Source of the DNA: Pseudomonas sp. B21-015
Lineage (GTDB): Bacteria > Pseudomonadota > Gammaproteobacteria > Pseudomonadales > Pseudomonadaceae
NCBI RefSeq assembly: GCF_024749285.1
Contig: NZ_CP087196.1
Location: 4,092,001 to 4,156,000, forward strand
DNA length: 64,000 nucleotides
Direction: 5' to 3'
The notes under the pieces were generated by a model that made no database searches, was not told the DNA's origin, and saw only the letters and a program-made list of their open reading frames with translations. Below are positions 44,116 to 53,447 of the stretch, in pieces (the stretch's first letter is position 1; each line of letters opens with the position of its first letter). The translations under genes and the position numbers were made by a program.

Positions 44116-45405
44116 ATGTCGATAAAAAAAAGAACTGCCTTACTCGTGCTGGCTTTTAGCTTTTTTGGAATTACAAGTTGTGCCAACACAAGAAATTACT
44201 CAGAAATATCAAGCGAAAGAAACAAGAGCATTGTTCCTGACATTGACTATTACGACCTTGCATACAATGTAGATACTATTGTGCTTCCTGCAGAAATAAA
44301 AACCAAAGAAAATGTAGATGCAGACAACAACCTCTTAGGCGAATTACAAATTTCAAACTGGGGAAATGCTATAAAGAATGCGACCCAGAAAGAAATCCAT
44401 AACAGTGCTCGCTTTATCGAATTTGGAAACTACAGTGGCCGCGTTGAAATAAGCACAGAAATATCTTCAGCATCTATAAGTAACGCCCGGAGCGGCATTC
44501 GATCGAAGTGCAATGTTGTTTACACATATAAAGATTTAGCGTCAGGAAAAATGCTCTCCAGGCATGAGAGCGCCATTGAAGTAATGGCACCACCTCCTAC
44601 CATACCAAAATCCAGCAATAGCTTTGCTTACAGCTTTGATCAACTTACGTATGCTATTGCTCGCGAGGCGATTATTGGCCTCATTCGGTTATCGCCTATT
44701 GCGGATATTCAGCTAACACAGAAGCAAGTGAAGTTTTATAATTCAAATATCAAAAGAAAATCCAACCAAATCATTAGCTATGTTCCGATTGACAATCTTA
44801 TCAAAAAGAACAAGAAAGAACTAAACACTGCTTTTTCAACGGCTAAAAAAATGCAAAAGAATAGTAATAAATTAGCGAAGAAAAACAAATCAAAAGTTAG
44901 AGCCGACACTATCTCTGCTCCCGCCACCCCCCCTCTGAAATCTAACACAGCTAGTGATACACCCACCGCAAACACCGGTACATCGAGTGCCCCCCCTGCC
45001 AGCCAGAACTCAAGCCAGGCGACGACTGAAACTAAAACAGACGATCGCAGCTCAAGAGACATTGCTAGTTCATCGGAGCGCTTGAAGGATGGCACCGTTA
45101 AAAACGACGAGCCACGTTATGACGACAGTGGATATATAGCCACCCCGGAAAACTACCAACCTCAAATCGATGTATCGGCAGAGCAGGAAAGAGCAATGGA
45201 TGAATGCTTGAAGGAGGAAAAAGCAAAGTCACAGGGAGCGACTGGCAATGCAGCTTTACGTACCGGATATACGACCACGCCGGGACTCTATCAACCGACA
45301 GTGCAAGAAAGAGCAATGGATGAATGTTTGAAGAAGGAGAAATCAAAGTTACAGAGAGCGACTGGCAATGCCGCTTCACACACCGGACATACAGCCGCGC
45401 CGTGA
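44116..45405 (+). CDS. AT-rich lipoprotein with C-terminal repeats, cut by a nonsense codon
   Basis: The 429-residue protein has a lipoprotein signal (LVLAFSFFGITSCANTRN, lipobox ITSC). A mixed alpha/beta part (about 40-220) resembles small outer-membrane lipoproteins but is otherwise unrecognised. A lysine-rich stretch (about 230-265), a Ser/Thr/Pro-rich linker, and repeats containing QERAMDECLK follow. GC content and codon use differ sharply from neighbours, pointing to transfer. The TGA at 45403-45405 stands where the preceding repeat has GGA. The same frame continues with another repeat to TAA 45477, so the protein has probably lost 24 residues. Confidence 0.75.
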   Translation: MSIKKRTALLVLAFSFFGITSCANTRNYSEISSERNKSIVPDIDYYDLAYNVDTIVLPAEIKTKENVDADNNLLGELQISNWGNAIKNATQKEIHNSARFIEFGNYSGRVEISTEISSASISNARSGIRSKCNVVYTYKDLASGKMLSRHESAIEVMAPPPTIPKSSNSFAYSFDQLTYAIAREAIIGLIRLSPIADIQLTQKQVKFYNSNIKRKSNQIISYVPIDNLIKKNKKELNTAFSTAKKMQKNSNKLAKKNKSKVRADTISAPATPPLKSNTASDTPTANTGTSSAPPASQNSSQATTETKTDDRSSRDIASSSERLKDGTVKNDEPRYDDSGYIATPENYQPQIDVSAEQERAMDECLKEEKAKSQGATGNAALRTGYTTTPGLYQPTVQERAMDECLKKEKSKLQRATGNAASHTGHTAAP

Positions 45406-45477
45406 CGTTATCAATCTCAAAACAAGGTAGAGGCAGAGCAAGAAAGAGCAATGGATGAATGGACGGAAGAGCAATAA
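45181..45477 (+). repeat. Tandem repeat array at the 3' end of the lipoprotein gene
   Basis: The phrase GAGCAATGGATGAATG occurs at 45191, 45311 and 45446. The first spacing is 120 bases and the second 135. The encoded unit is about 40 residues. The last unit lies beyond the present stop codon. Confidence 0.85.
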
Positions 45478-45496
45478 AATAAACTCCGCAGCCAAC

Positions 45497-45553
45497 TCAA
45501 GAGTCCGCAACCAATTCCCAGGCTGTGTCGGGGAGTTCATACCGTTTGGCCAT
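45497..45553 (-). pseudogene. IS5-type transposase N-terminal stub
   Basis: From ATG 45553 the minus strand encodes MAKRYELPDTAWELVADS and then stops. This matches the opening of IS5-group transposases (M-A-x-R-Y-E-L-x-D-x-x-W). The rest of the transposase is missing. DNA to about 45640 upstream of the ATG may be the remaining IS end. Confidence 0.6.
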
Positions 45554-45698
45554 CGTGGGCTCCTGGCCTGCAGAGCTGCTTGAGATCGTTACGCCCAATG
45601 CAATCATGCTACCGCACCAGAACGACGAACGACTCGGGCCGGCCCCGACTTCGCTGTGCCCCCGAATCTCCAAGCGATGTCCGACGGGCCGGGCTGCC

Positions 45699-47294
45699 TC
45701 ACGCTACAGATCGCGAAGCGCGCACTTTCTCGTATCGCGAGAATCCGACCTTGATGCCGACCAGCACGGGAGCGGCGATTACAAAAAGCAGGGCCACGGC
45801 GATGAACGCTGTGTCGAAGGCAATCACCGTGGACTGACTTGTCACTAGCCGGCCCAGAAGGCTCGTCGCTGCCCGGCCAGCGGCCGCTGCGTCCATTCCT
45901 TTCGCGGCCAGCATGGCTGTCGTGGTCGTCATCCGTTCGATGACCGCGGCCCCTCCTGGGGTGACGTTGGCGCCGAGGACCACGGTATTGGTGACGACGT
46001 TATGGTCGATCAGTGTCTGGAGCCCTGCGACCCCGATAAGGCCACCTAACTGGCGACCCGTATTGAAAAGGCCTATTCCGCTAGCAAGGTTCCGGCTGTT
46101 GAGGTGGCTGAAAGCGATCAGCGTGATCGATAGAAACAGGAAGCCAAGGCCCAGGCCGCGCAACAGGATAGCCGCCATCATGTCGTCCGCGCCGCTTTCG
46201 CTGGTAGAACCGGACAGCATCCACATCGCCACCATGATCATCAGGATTCCAAAGGGCACGGTGGCGAACGGCGCAACGCGGCGGGCCTGCATGAGCCAAG
46301 CAGATATGAGCAGCGCGCCGACAAAAAACGCGCCACTGGGCAACAGGAGCTGGCCGGCATCGGTAGGCGTGAACCCGAGGACCGACAGGGCGAACGCCGG
46401 AATCAGGAACGCGCTGCCGAACAAGGCGGCGCCGGCGACAGAACTGACGATAAAGGCGAAGCAAAAATCGCTCGATTTGAACAGAGTGAAGTCGAGCATC
46501 CCCTGTCCTTTGGCCAACACTTGTTGGCCGAAAAAAGCCAGCAAAGCAGCTGCACCGATCACGGTTAGCCACAGGATGCGAGGCTCCTCGAACCAGTCCC
46601 ATCGGCTGCCCTGGCTAAGAACGTAGGTGAAACAGAACAGGGTGACAGAGATCAGCGAGAAGCCGATCCAGTCAAACGGACGGTGCCGGACCTTGGCGGG
46701 CATTGGGCCGTCTGCGATCAGCAAAAGTCCGGAAGCCGCCAAGGCAATCGGGACAACACTGAAGAAGATCCATGTCCAGGATTGGCTATCGATCAACCAC
46801 CCTTGAAGCGCCGGGGCGAGTGTCGCGGGCGCGACAACGGAGCCCATGGCAAACAGCGCCTGGAGGATTGGCTGACGGGACTGCGGATAAGCGCGAAATA
46901 TGATCGCCTGCCCCCCGACCAGCAAGGTGCCGCCAGCGAAGCCCTGAATAACCCGAAGTGCAACCAGCAGATCCAACCGAGCGGTGATGGCCGCAATGCC
47001 GCACGCCAGGCCCATGACCAGGGTTGAGCCGGTGATCACATGACGCGCAGCGAAACGGTTCATCAGCCAAGGGGCGGTCATGAACCCGATCAGCTTGAGC
47101 GCGATGTAGCCGATATCCAACCAGGCAAACTCATCAGGCGTGGCATAGGTGTCGCCGATGATGTCGCTGCGTCCGAGCGACAGAACGGTGCTGGCGATCG
47201 CTTCCGTCAGCGTGGCAAGTACGATGCCCGCCATGAGCAGGACACCGGTCGTAGCGCTGGCATTGCTCCGCGTGGCGCTGGCAACCGTGTTCAT
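45699..47294 (-). CDS. DHA2-family MFS efflux protein (EmrB-like)
   Basis: The 531-residue exporter has 14 predicted membrane segments and DHA2 features, such as RVIQGFAGGTLLVGGQAI (motif B region) and FNTGRQLGGLIGVAGLQTL in a late helix. Its start overlaps the stop of the HlyD-type adaptor (ATGA), so the two form a tripartite-type pump. The outer-membrane channel would come from elsewhere. The substrate is unknown. Confidence 0.88.
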   Translation of the reverse strand: MNTVASATRSNASATTGVLLMAGIVLATLTEAIASTVLSLGRSDIIGDTYATPDEFAWLDIGYIALKLIGFMTAPWLMNRFAARHVITGSTLVMGLACGIAAITARLDLLVALRVIQGFAGGTLLVGGQAIIFRAYPQSRQPILQALFAMGSVVAPATLAPALQGWLIDSQSWTWIFFSVVPIALAASGLLLIADGPMPAKVRHRPFDWIGFSLISVTLFCFTYVLSQGSRWDWFEEPRILWLTVIGAAALLAFFGQQVLAKGQGMLDFTLFKSSDFCFAFIVSSVAGAALFGSAFLIPAFALSVLGFTPTDAGQLLLPSGAFFVGALLISAWLMQARRVAPFATVPFGILMIMVAMWMLSGSTSESGADDMMAAILLRGLGLGFLFLSITLIAFSHLNSRNLASGIGLFNTGRQLGGLIGVAGLQTLIDHNVVTNTVVLGANVTPGGAAVIERMTTTTAMLAAKGMDAAAAGRAATSLLGRLVTSQSTVIAFDTAFIAVALLFVIAAPVLVGIKVGFSRYEKVRASRSVA

Positions 47295-48388
47295 GAGCCG
47301 CCCCCTTGCTCAACCTCGACCCGCGCGGACAGGCCAGGCACGATGCGGCCCGGCAACGGGTTGTGGGCCAGCCGGATCTTTACCGGAACCCGTTGCACGA
47401 CACGCACAAAGTTCCCTGTTGCATTGTCGGTGGGCAGCAAGCTGAACGCCGACCCACTCCCCGGCGCAAAGCTGTCGACCACGCCTTCAAGCGGCCTGTT
47501 GGGGTAGCCGTCGACCGTGATGCGCGCGCGCTGACCGGGCCGGATATTCTCGAGCTGGGTTTCCTTGAAATTCGCCACGACCCACACATCATTGACCGGC
47601 ACGATATCGAGCAAGGCGCCGCCCGGCGTAACGAACCGGCCGACGCGGACCTGACGGTTACCGATAACGCCATCAACAGGCGCGTGTACCACGGTGCTGT
47701 CGAGATCGATCTGGGCGAGATCGCGCGCGGCCTGTGCCTGCGCCACGGCAGCAACGGCAGCTTCTCGCTGGGCCACAAGGACGGCGATGCGCTGTTGTTG
47801 AGCCTCGACCGTTGCCGAAGCTGCCGAGACCGTCGCTTCGGCTCTGGAGCGTGCCGTGCCGGTTTCATCGACGAGCGCCTGGCTGACCGCGTTGCTGACG
47901 ATAAGTTTGCGGCTGCGATCATCGGTCTTGGTCGCCAGATTCATCTGCGCGGCGGCCGAGCGGCGCTGGGCTTCGGCCTGTCGAATCAGGGCACGCTGAA
48001 GCTGGGTTTCGGCATCGACATGGGTCAGGCGAGCCTCGGCAGCGCTGACATTGGCCACTGCCTGCGCAAGCCGTGCGCGATAGTCCCGATCGTCAATCCG
48101 GAACAGCACGTCACCCGCCCGGACGCTCTGGTTGTCCTCCACTTCTACCGCTGTGACATAGCCAGAAACCTTGGCGGCGAGCGAGGTGAGGTCGCCGCGC
48201 ACATAAGCGTTATCGGTGGAGGTCACACCGCTCGAAAACGCCACGACCCATCCGCCAGCCAAGACCACCACGGCACCGACGCACAGCAGGATGCCGATCA
48301 TCTTTCTCTTGCGTTGCCGCGCCACCACGACAGGGGTCTCGACGCTTGCGCCGGTGGCAATGGCGGCCTTCTCCTGAAGCGCGTTCAT
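47291..48388 (-). CDS. HlyD/EmrA-family membrane fusion protein
   Basis: The 365-residue adaptor has an N-terminal cytoplasmic tail, one membrane span (residues about 31-53, IGILLCVGAVVVLAGGWVVA), the barrel-sandwich half (VSGYVTAVEVEDNQSVRAGD), a long coiled hairpin (about 105-215), and the second half-motif (IDLDSTVVHAPVDGVIGNRQ). It is the partner of the EmrB-like pump it overlaps. Confidence 0.9.
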   Translation of the reverse strand: MNALQEKAAIATGASVETPVVVARQRKRKMIGILLCVGAVVVLAGGWVVAFSSGVTSTDNAYVRGDLTSLAAKVSGYVTAVEVEDNQSVRAGDVLFRIDDRDYRARLAQAVANVSAAEARLTHVDAETQLQRALIRQAEAQRRSAAAQMNLATKTDDRSRKLIVSNAVSQALVDETGTARSRAEATVSAASATVEAQQQRIAVLVAQREAAVAAVAQAQAARDLAQIDLDSTVVHAPVDGVIGNRQVRVGRFVTPGGALLDIVPVNDVWVVANFKETQLENIRPGQRARITVDGYPNRPLEGVVDSFAPGSGSAFSLLPTDNATGNFVRVVQRVPVKIRLAHNPLPGRIVPGLSARVEVEQGGGS

Positions 48389-48485
48389 GTTCTCATTTCC
48401 TGTTCAATGCCTGGGACTACAGCAGCCACGGGCGGTAGTTGGCCTGCCGCCGGGCTGTCGAGCATTCATGAGCGCGTTGATCGGC

Positions 48486-48899
48486 TCACTTTTTAATAGG
48501 TGTAACGAGCACCTTTTCGTCGGTGTCGAGGACAAACACGGCCAACAGGCGTGCGGGTTTCGTGTCGCTGGCGTTGGCGCTGACTTCGTGCACGGAGCCC
48601 GGTTCCTCTACGAAGTTTTCGCCGACGTTGTAGATCTTTTCCGGCTGGCCTTTGACTTTTATGCGAAACGAGCCCTCCAGGACCGTGGCATAAATGAAGG
48701 CCGTTTTCGGATGCGTGTGGGCCGGCGACGCGGCGCCCGGCCCGTACTCGACCACCACGCCCTTCATGCTCTTGCCAGGGATGTTGGGAATTGGGCGATC
48801 GAATACGACCGTCACCTTGCCTGCGGGCGGCTCGGCGGCCGACGCTGCGCTGATCGACAGCACGGCAAAGGCGGCGGCCAAGAGATATCGGGTAAACAT
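48486..48899 (-). CDS. Secreted cupin-domain protein
   Basis: The 137-residue protein has a signal peptide (YLLAAAFAVLSISAASAAEP) and one cupin domain with metal ligands in AHTHPKTAFIYATVLEG and PGSVHEVSANAS. ATG 48899 was chosen because it begins the signal peptide and has GGAGCATTGCC upstream. It probably belongs to the same leftward unit as the pump genes. The function is unknown. Confidence 0.84.
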   Translation of the reverse strand: MFTRYLLAAAFAVLSISAASAAEPPAGKVTVVFDRPIPNIPGKSMKGVVVEYGPGAASPAHTHPKTAFIYATVLEGSFRIKVKGQPEKIYNVGENFVEEPGSVHEVSANASDTKPARLLAVFVLDTDEKVLVTPIKK

Positions 48900-48993
48900 G
48901 GCAATGCTCCTTGGTGTGTAGGTGTTGTGAGCGCGCGGCCCGTGACCAGGCCGACGCTTTCCTGATGTGTCTTGGGATGTGTCTTGGGTAACC

Positions 48994-49755
48994 TCAGCGC
49001 CCGGCCTGGGCCGTCGACCGACCGAGCCAGTCCTCGAAGCGGATTGCACCCAGGCGCGGGTTCTTGCCGGGCGTCAGCGATTGATCGTCGAGCATCGAAC
49101 CGAAGTAGCGCGCGTGCACATCCGGCACGACCTTGCGCGCGTCCTGAGTAGCCCGCAGGAAGCGCCTGACCAGTTCGTCGAGTGGCATGGCCTCGGGCCC
49201 GGCGACTTCGACCGTGCCATTGACCGGCGCGGCCAACGTGACATCGGTGAGCGCCGCCGCCACGTCGTCGGACGCCATCGGCTGGATCAGCGCCGGCGAC
49301 AGGCAAATCTCCTCGCCGACGGTGGCCGCCTGCGCAATGCCGCCGACAAACTCGAAGAACTGTGTGGCACGCAGGATGGTGTAAGGAATGCCGGACGCCT
49401 TGATGAGGTTTTCCTGCGCGACCTTGGCCCGGAAATAGCCATTCTCGGGCAGCCGTTCACTGCCGACGATCGACAGGGCAACGTGATGGCGAACCCCAGC
49501 GGCCGCCTCGGCAGCCAGCAGGTTACGGCTCGACGTTTCGAAGAAATCGAGAACGGCCTGGTCTTCCCACGAAGGCGCGTTCGCCACGTCGACGACGATA
49601 TCAGTGCCATCCATCGCCTGGGCCAGGCCCTCGCGGGTGATGCTGTTCACGCCCGTGCTGGGGGCGGCTGCGAGCACGTCATGGCCGCGCTCGCGGAGGT
49701 TATTCACAAGTTTCGATCCGATGAGGCCGGTGCCTCCAATGACGACGATCTTCAT
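48994..49755 (-). CDS. NmrA/SDR-type NAD(P)-binding protein
   Basis: The 253-residue protein has the Rossmann start MKIVVIGGTGLIGSKLVNNL. It contains VVDVANAPSWEDQAVLDFFE, an HHVALSIVGSERL segment, and YFRAKVAQENLIKASGIPYT, typical of atypical SDRs of the NmrA/QOR2 group that sense or reduce quinones. It is the first gene of the leftward group and is divergent from the CadC-type regulator. Confidence 0.87.
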   Translation of the reverse strand: MKIVVIGGTGLIGSKLVNNLRERGHDVLAAAPSTGVNSITREGLAQAMDGTDIVVDVANAPSWEDQAVLDFFETSSRNLLAAEAAAGVRHHVALSIVGSERLPENGYFRAKVAQENLIKASGIPYTILRATQFFEFVGGIAQAATVGEEICLSPALIQPMASDDVAAALTDVTLAAPVNGTVEVAGPEAMPLDELVRRFLRATQDARKVVPDVHARYFGSMLDDQSLTPGKNPRLGAIRFEDWLGRSTAQAGR

Positions 49756-50010
49756 GGTTTCTCTCCGCTTCTGGACGGCAACCATTGCCGTCGATGTAGA
49801 TCGAGAGTGCCAGCGCGCGTCAGGGAAGTCCTTGTACCGGCCTTGGGTTTGCCTTGAGGGAAGCTTGGTTTTTCGTCCAAAGAAACCGTGTGCGACGGGC
49901 ATCCCTTTTGGACGGTGCAGCGGGTTACACGCTGTCGTATTATTCGATACCACTTATCAATTGCCAGCTCGGACACGGAGTCGGGGGCGCTCGACCAGGG
50001 GACTCTAACC

Positions 50011-51600
50011 TTGCCATTCGTGTTTGAAGACTACGTGCTCGATCAGCAGCGCCGGGAACTGACCTTGCGCGGGCAAGTCGTGACGGTCGGGCCGCAGGTC
50101 TTCGATCTATTGCTGCAACTCGTCAGCAACCGCGATCGCGTCATGAGCAAGGACGACCTGCTCAAGGCCGTGTGGAGCGGTCGGATCGTCTCGGAATCGA
50201 CGATCACCAGCCACATCAATGCGGTGCGCAAGGCCATCGGCGATACCGGCGAGGAGCAGCGCCTGGTGCGCACGGTCGCCCGTAAGGGCTACCGCTTCGT
50301 CGGCGAGATCAAGGTGGATGAGGACGGGGAAACGCGACAGCCTGACAGCGAAGAACCCACGCCCGTGGACCTGAAGCAAACGCCTCCGCCCACCCTCGTC
50401 CTGCCGGACAAACCCTCCATTACCGTCCTGCCCTTCCAAAACCTGAGCGGCGATCCGGAGCAGGAATATTTCGCCGACGGCATGGTAGAGGACATCATCA
50501 CCGCCCTGTCGCGTATCCGCTGGCTGTTCGTCATCGCACACAATTCAAGCTTCACCTACAAGGGTCGGGACGTGGACGTCCAAGGCGTCGGCCAGACGCT
50601 CGGCGTGCGCTACGTGCTGGAAGGTAGCGTGCGCAAGTCCGGGAACAAGGTACGCATCACCGGGCAACTGATCGACGCGACGACCGGGATGCATATCTGG
50701 GCGGAGCGCTTCGAAGGCATGCTCCACGACATCTTCGAGCTGCAAGATCAAATCGCCGAAAGTGTCGTCGGCGCCATAGCGCCGCAACTGGAACGGGCGG
50801 AAATCGAGCGCGCCAAGCGCAAACCGACGGAAAGCCTGGACGCTTACGACTATTACCTGCGCGGAATGCCGAAACTGCACAACGGCACCCGCGACGCCAT
50901 CGAGGAAGCGCTGCCGTTGTTCTACAAAGCCATCGAGCTCGATCCGGAGTTCGCATCGGCTTATGGCATGGCAGCCTGGTGCCATTTCTGGCGCAAGCTA
51001 AATGGCTGGATGACCGATCGGCCTCGAGAAATCGCCGAGGGCGCACGACTTGCGCGTCTGGCGGTAGAGCTCGGCCGGGATGATGCGGTGGCGCTGACCC
51101 GAGGCGGACATGCACTTGCCCATCTCGCCGGCGATGTCGATGGCGGCATTGCCCTGCTCGACCGGGCACGCCTGCTCAACCCCAACCTCGCCCCCGCCTG
51201 GTTCCTGGGCGGTATCCTGCGCGCACTGCGCGGCGAAACCGACGCCGCCATCGAGCAGTTGACCCATGCCGTTCGCTTGAGTCCGCTGGATCCGGAAATG
51301 TTCAGGATGCAGGTCGGAATGGCGCTCGCACACTTCGTCGCCGGACGCTTCGAAGCCGCTTCTGCCTGGGCGGAAAAAGCGCTGGGTAACCTGCCCTGCC
51401 TCCTGGCATCGGTTGCCCTGATCGCGGCCAGTCATGCACTCAGCGGACGCATGGACAAAGCGAAGCAGGCGATGCAGCGCTTGCATGAGCTGGATCCGTC
51501 CTTGCGCGTCTCTAACCTCAAGGACTGGCTCCCCATCCAACGTCCCGACGATCTTGCGCGGTTTGCTGATGGACTGCGGCTGGCCGGGTTGCCTGAGTGA
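50011..51600 (+). CDS. CadC-type winged-helix regulator with TolB-like and TPR regions
   Basis: The protein of about 529 residues has an OmpR/CadC-type winged helix (about 1-100, with VGPQVFDLLLQLVSNRDRVM and RTVARKGYRFVGEI), a proline-rich linker, a TolB-like/adenylate-cyclase-associated segment (SITVLPFQNLSGDPEQEYFA) and TPR-like repeats. No membrane span is visible, so it is a soluble regulator. The open frame extends to ATG 49888, but that stretch does not look coding. TTG 50011, preceded by AGGGGA, fits homologues. It probably controls the divergent NmrA-cupin-pump set. Confidence 0.85.
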   Translation: MPFVFEDYVLDQQRRELTLRGQVVTVGPQVFDLLLQLVSNRDRVMSKDDLLKAVWSGRIVSESTITSHINAVRKAIGDTGEEQRLVRTVARKGYRFVGEIKVDEDGETRQPDSEEPTPVDLKQTPPPTLVLPDKPSITVLPFQNLSGDPEQEYFADGMVEDIITALSRIRWLFVIAHNSSFTYKGRDVDVQGVGQTLGVRYVLEGSVRKSGNKVRITGQLIDATTGMHIWAERFEGMLHDIFELQDQIAESVVGAIAPQLERAEIERAKRKPTESLDAYDYYLRGMPKLHNGTRDAIEEALPLFYKAIELDPEFASAYGMAAWCHFWRKLNGWMTDRPREIAEGARLARLAVELGRDDAVALTRGGHALAHLAGDVDGGIALLDRARLLNPNLAPAWFLGGILRALRGETDAAIEQLTHAVRLSPLDPEMFRMQVGMALAHFVAGRFEAASAWAEKALGNLPCLLASVALIAASHALSGRMDKAKQAMQRLHELDPSLRVSNLKDWLPIQRPDDLARFADGLRLAGLPE

Positions 51601-51611
51601 CTCACGTGACC

Positions 51612-51631
51612 GTAAGAGCTGCCGAAGGCTG
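51612..51631. repeat. Truncated extragenic repeat
   Basis: GTAAGAGCTGCCGAAGGCTG matches the first 20 bases of the repeat described at 38350 and then diverges, so it is a partial copy. Confidence 0.65.
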
Positions 51632-51663
51632 GCTGTCGAAAACAGTCATCCGCTACATCATTT

Positions 51664-52653
51664 TCAGTGAATTAATGCGTCGATTCGAGCCGTGATCCAT
51701 TCACGGCTGTACGCAAGCACGCTAGCGGCAATCGCGGTCGGAAAGTGAATAAACCCGTGGGGAGAAGACGGTAACAAGTGCATCTCAACAGGTGCCGATT
51801 TCAACCACCGATCGGCTATTTCGAGCGTGTCGTCTCTCAGGGGATCCAACTCACCGGCAAACATGAGCGCAGGCGGGAAATCCGTAAAGTCGCCGTACAG
51901 TGGTGACAAAGGTGGCTGCCGGCGTTCCTGGTCATTCAAGCCCGGTGTCAGCATGCGAAGCGCCTCAACCATGCCAGGACCGTCCAACAGCAGCGTTTCA
52001 GGGGGCGCTGCGCGGACGCTCGCCGTTCCCGCCAAATCGTAGACGCCGTAATACAACAGCGCACCGCTCACCCGTTGGAGCAAGCCGGGCCATTGTTTCA
52101 GCGCCAGCAACGTTGCCGCAGCAAGATGAGCCCCTGCCGATTCACCCACGACGATAACGGGCAGATCAGCAAACTCTCTACAGTCGTCATTCAGTAACCA
52201 GCGAGCGGCGCAAAGGCAGTCCTCCATCAGGCCTTCAACCGGAGTCGATACGGCAAGCCGGTAATCGACGGAGACGACCGTGACGTTGCACGTATTTACC
52301 ATGGCAACGTTAAAGTCATCATTCATCTGCGCATTTCCGATTACCCATCCGCCCCCATGAAAATCAAGCACAACGCCCTTCGCCTTACCTCTCGGCCTAA
52401 TGATGCGTACAGGCACTGGAACGCCGCCCAGACTAATCACCTTTCTTTCAGCCTTAAGCCCATGCTTGAGCAATTTACCCGCGCCGCCCATTTGACTGGC
52501 GCGCAGCAGCGCCTGGATCACACGGGGCGTGATGCGATTGCGAATTCGAAAGCGCGGTAACCAGGCGAGCTTTTTGTTGAAGTTGCGCACTTGCACCCAA
52601 TCCCGCTCGCTAGCAGGCCAAGGCGCTTTAGTACCTCCTTCGGAGTTCATCAT
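51664..52653 (-). CDS. HSL-family alpha/beta hydrolase (esterase)
   Basis: The protein of about 329 residues has the hormone-sensitive lipase oxyanion motif DFHGGGWVIG, the nucleophile elbow VGESAGAHLA, an acid in GELDPLRDD and the final His in SPHGFIHF. There is no signal peptide in the chosen version. Several start codons are possible (52674, 52665, 52653, 52650); 52653 is taken as the most likely. Confidence 0.88.
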   Translation of the reverse strand: MMNSEGGTKAPWPASERDWVQVRNFNKKLAWLPRFRIRNRITPRVIQALLRASQMGGAGKLLKHGLKAERKVISLGGVPVPVRIIRPRGKAKGVVLDFHGGGWVIGNAQMNDDFNVAMVNTCNVTVVSVDYRLAVSTPVEGLMEDCLCAARWLLNDDCREFADLPVIVVGESAGAHLAAATLLALKQWPGLLQRVSGALLYYGVYDLAGTASVRAAPPETLLLDGPGMVEALRMLTPGLNDQERRQPPLSPLYGDFTDFPPALMFAGELDPLRDDTLEIADRWLKSAPVEMHLLPSSPHGFIHFPTAIAASVLAYSREWITARIDALIH

Positions 52654-52764
52654 CAGTGGTTCCATCCAAATCATGTGTATCAGTAAACATGCAGGCAACA
52701 GGTGGGTGGATTCTAGCGATCGCTTCTTGGCCAGAAACGGACACTCGAACACATGTAGGAGCGG

Positions 52765-53334
52765 TTACCCGTGTTCCGCTACCAACAATGACCTGAACTG
52801 CGAAACGATCTCTGAAGATAGTCCGGCAGCTTCGAACACTGCGCAGGTAAAGCTAACGGGTGCAGAGCCTGGAGCAGTTATGATGCGGTCTGCAATCACA
52901 GCTACTGAACTGTTTCGATAAAGCGTGCGCCCTTCATAACCTACGACATTCTGTTGTAAGAAGTCAGCGCTGTTCGAGGTATGAGCAACCGTGTCGAGAA
53001 GCCCGGCCCTCGCAAGTGCCAGCGTTCCCCCACAGATACCGGCAATTGTCGCTCCACTTGAACGACTAGCATGAAGAAAGTCTCGAATATCCGGTGCTTC
53101 TGCACGTTCCCAGACCATTCCACCGATGACGGCAACAACGTCCGGCTTCCAGTCCAGGCATTGTTGCAAGTTGCTATCCACAGTTACAGCCAGCCCCCCC
53201 TGCGAGCGGAACTGCCCCGTAGCAGAGGCGAAAAATCTGACGTCGATCCCGTAAAACGGGGACCCAGTTCCAGCAATGAAAGCATATTCCCAGTCCGCAA
53301 AACCGGGTGTCAGTATCAAACCCACGCGTGCCAT
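52765..53334 (-). CDS. DJ-1/PfpI-family protein
   Basis: The 189-residue protein has the flavodoxin-like fold start VGLILTPGFADWEYAFIAG. The nucleophile elbow is AGICGGTLALARAGLLD with the reactive Cys near residue 99. HTSNSADFLQQNV and VIADRIITAPGSAPVSF are typical of the DJ-1/ThiJ/PfpI family. It could be a glyoxalase III, amidase or redox sensor; the sequence does not decide. Confidence 0.9.
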   Translation of the reverse strand: MARVGLILTPGFADWEYAFIAGTGSPFYGIDVRFFASATGQFRSQGGLAVTVDSNLQQCLDWKPDVVAVIGGMVWERAEAPDIRDFLHASRSSGATIAGICGGTLALARAGLLDTVAHTSNSADFLQQNVVGYEGRTLYRNSSVAVIADRIITAPGSAPVSFTCAVFEAAGLSSEIVSQFRSLLVAEHG

Positions 53335-53447
53335 TAGTCAGAATCCTCCATGAAAACGACCAACATAAAGCGATAACAAATAGATCTCAACGGCTGCTTC
53401 GGGTCGGTTATCGCGTCGACCGGTTGAATCCACAACCCAAAGCGGAC

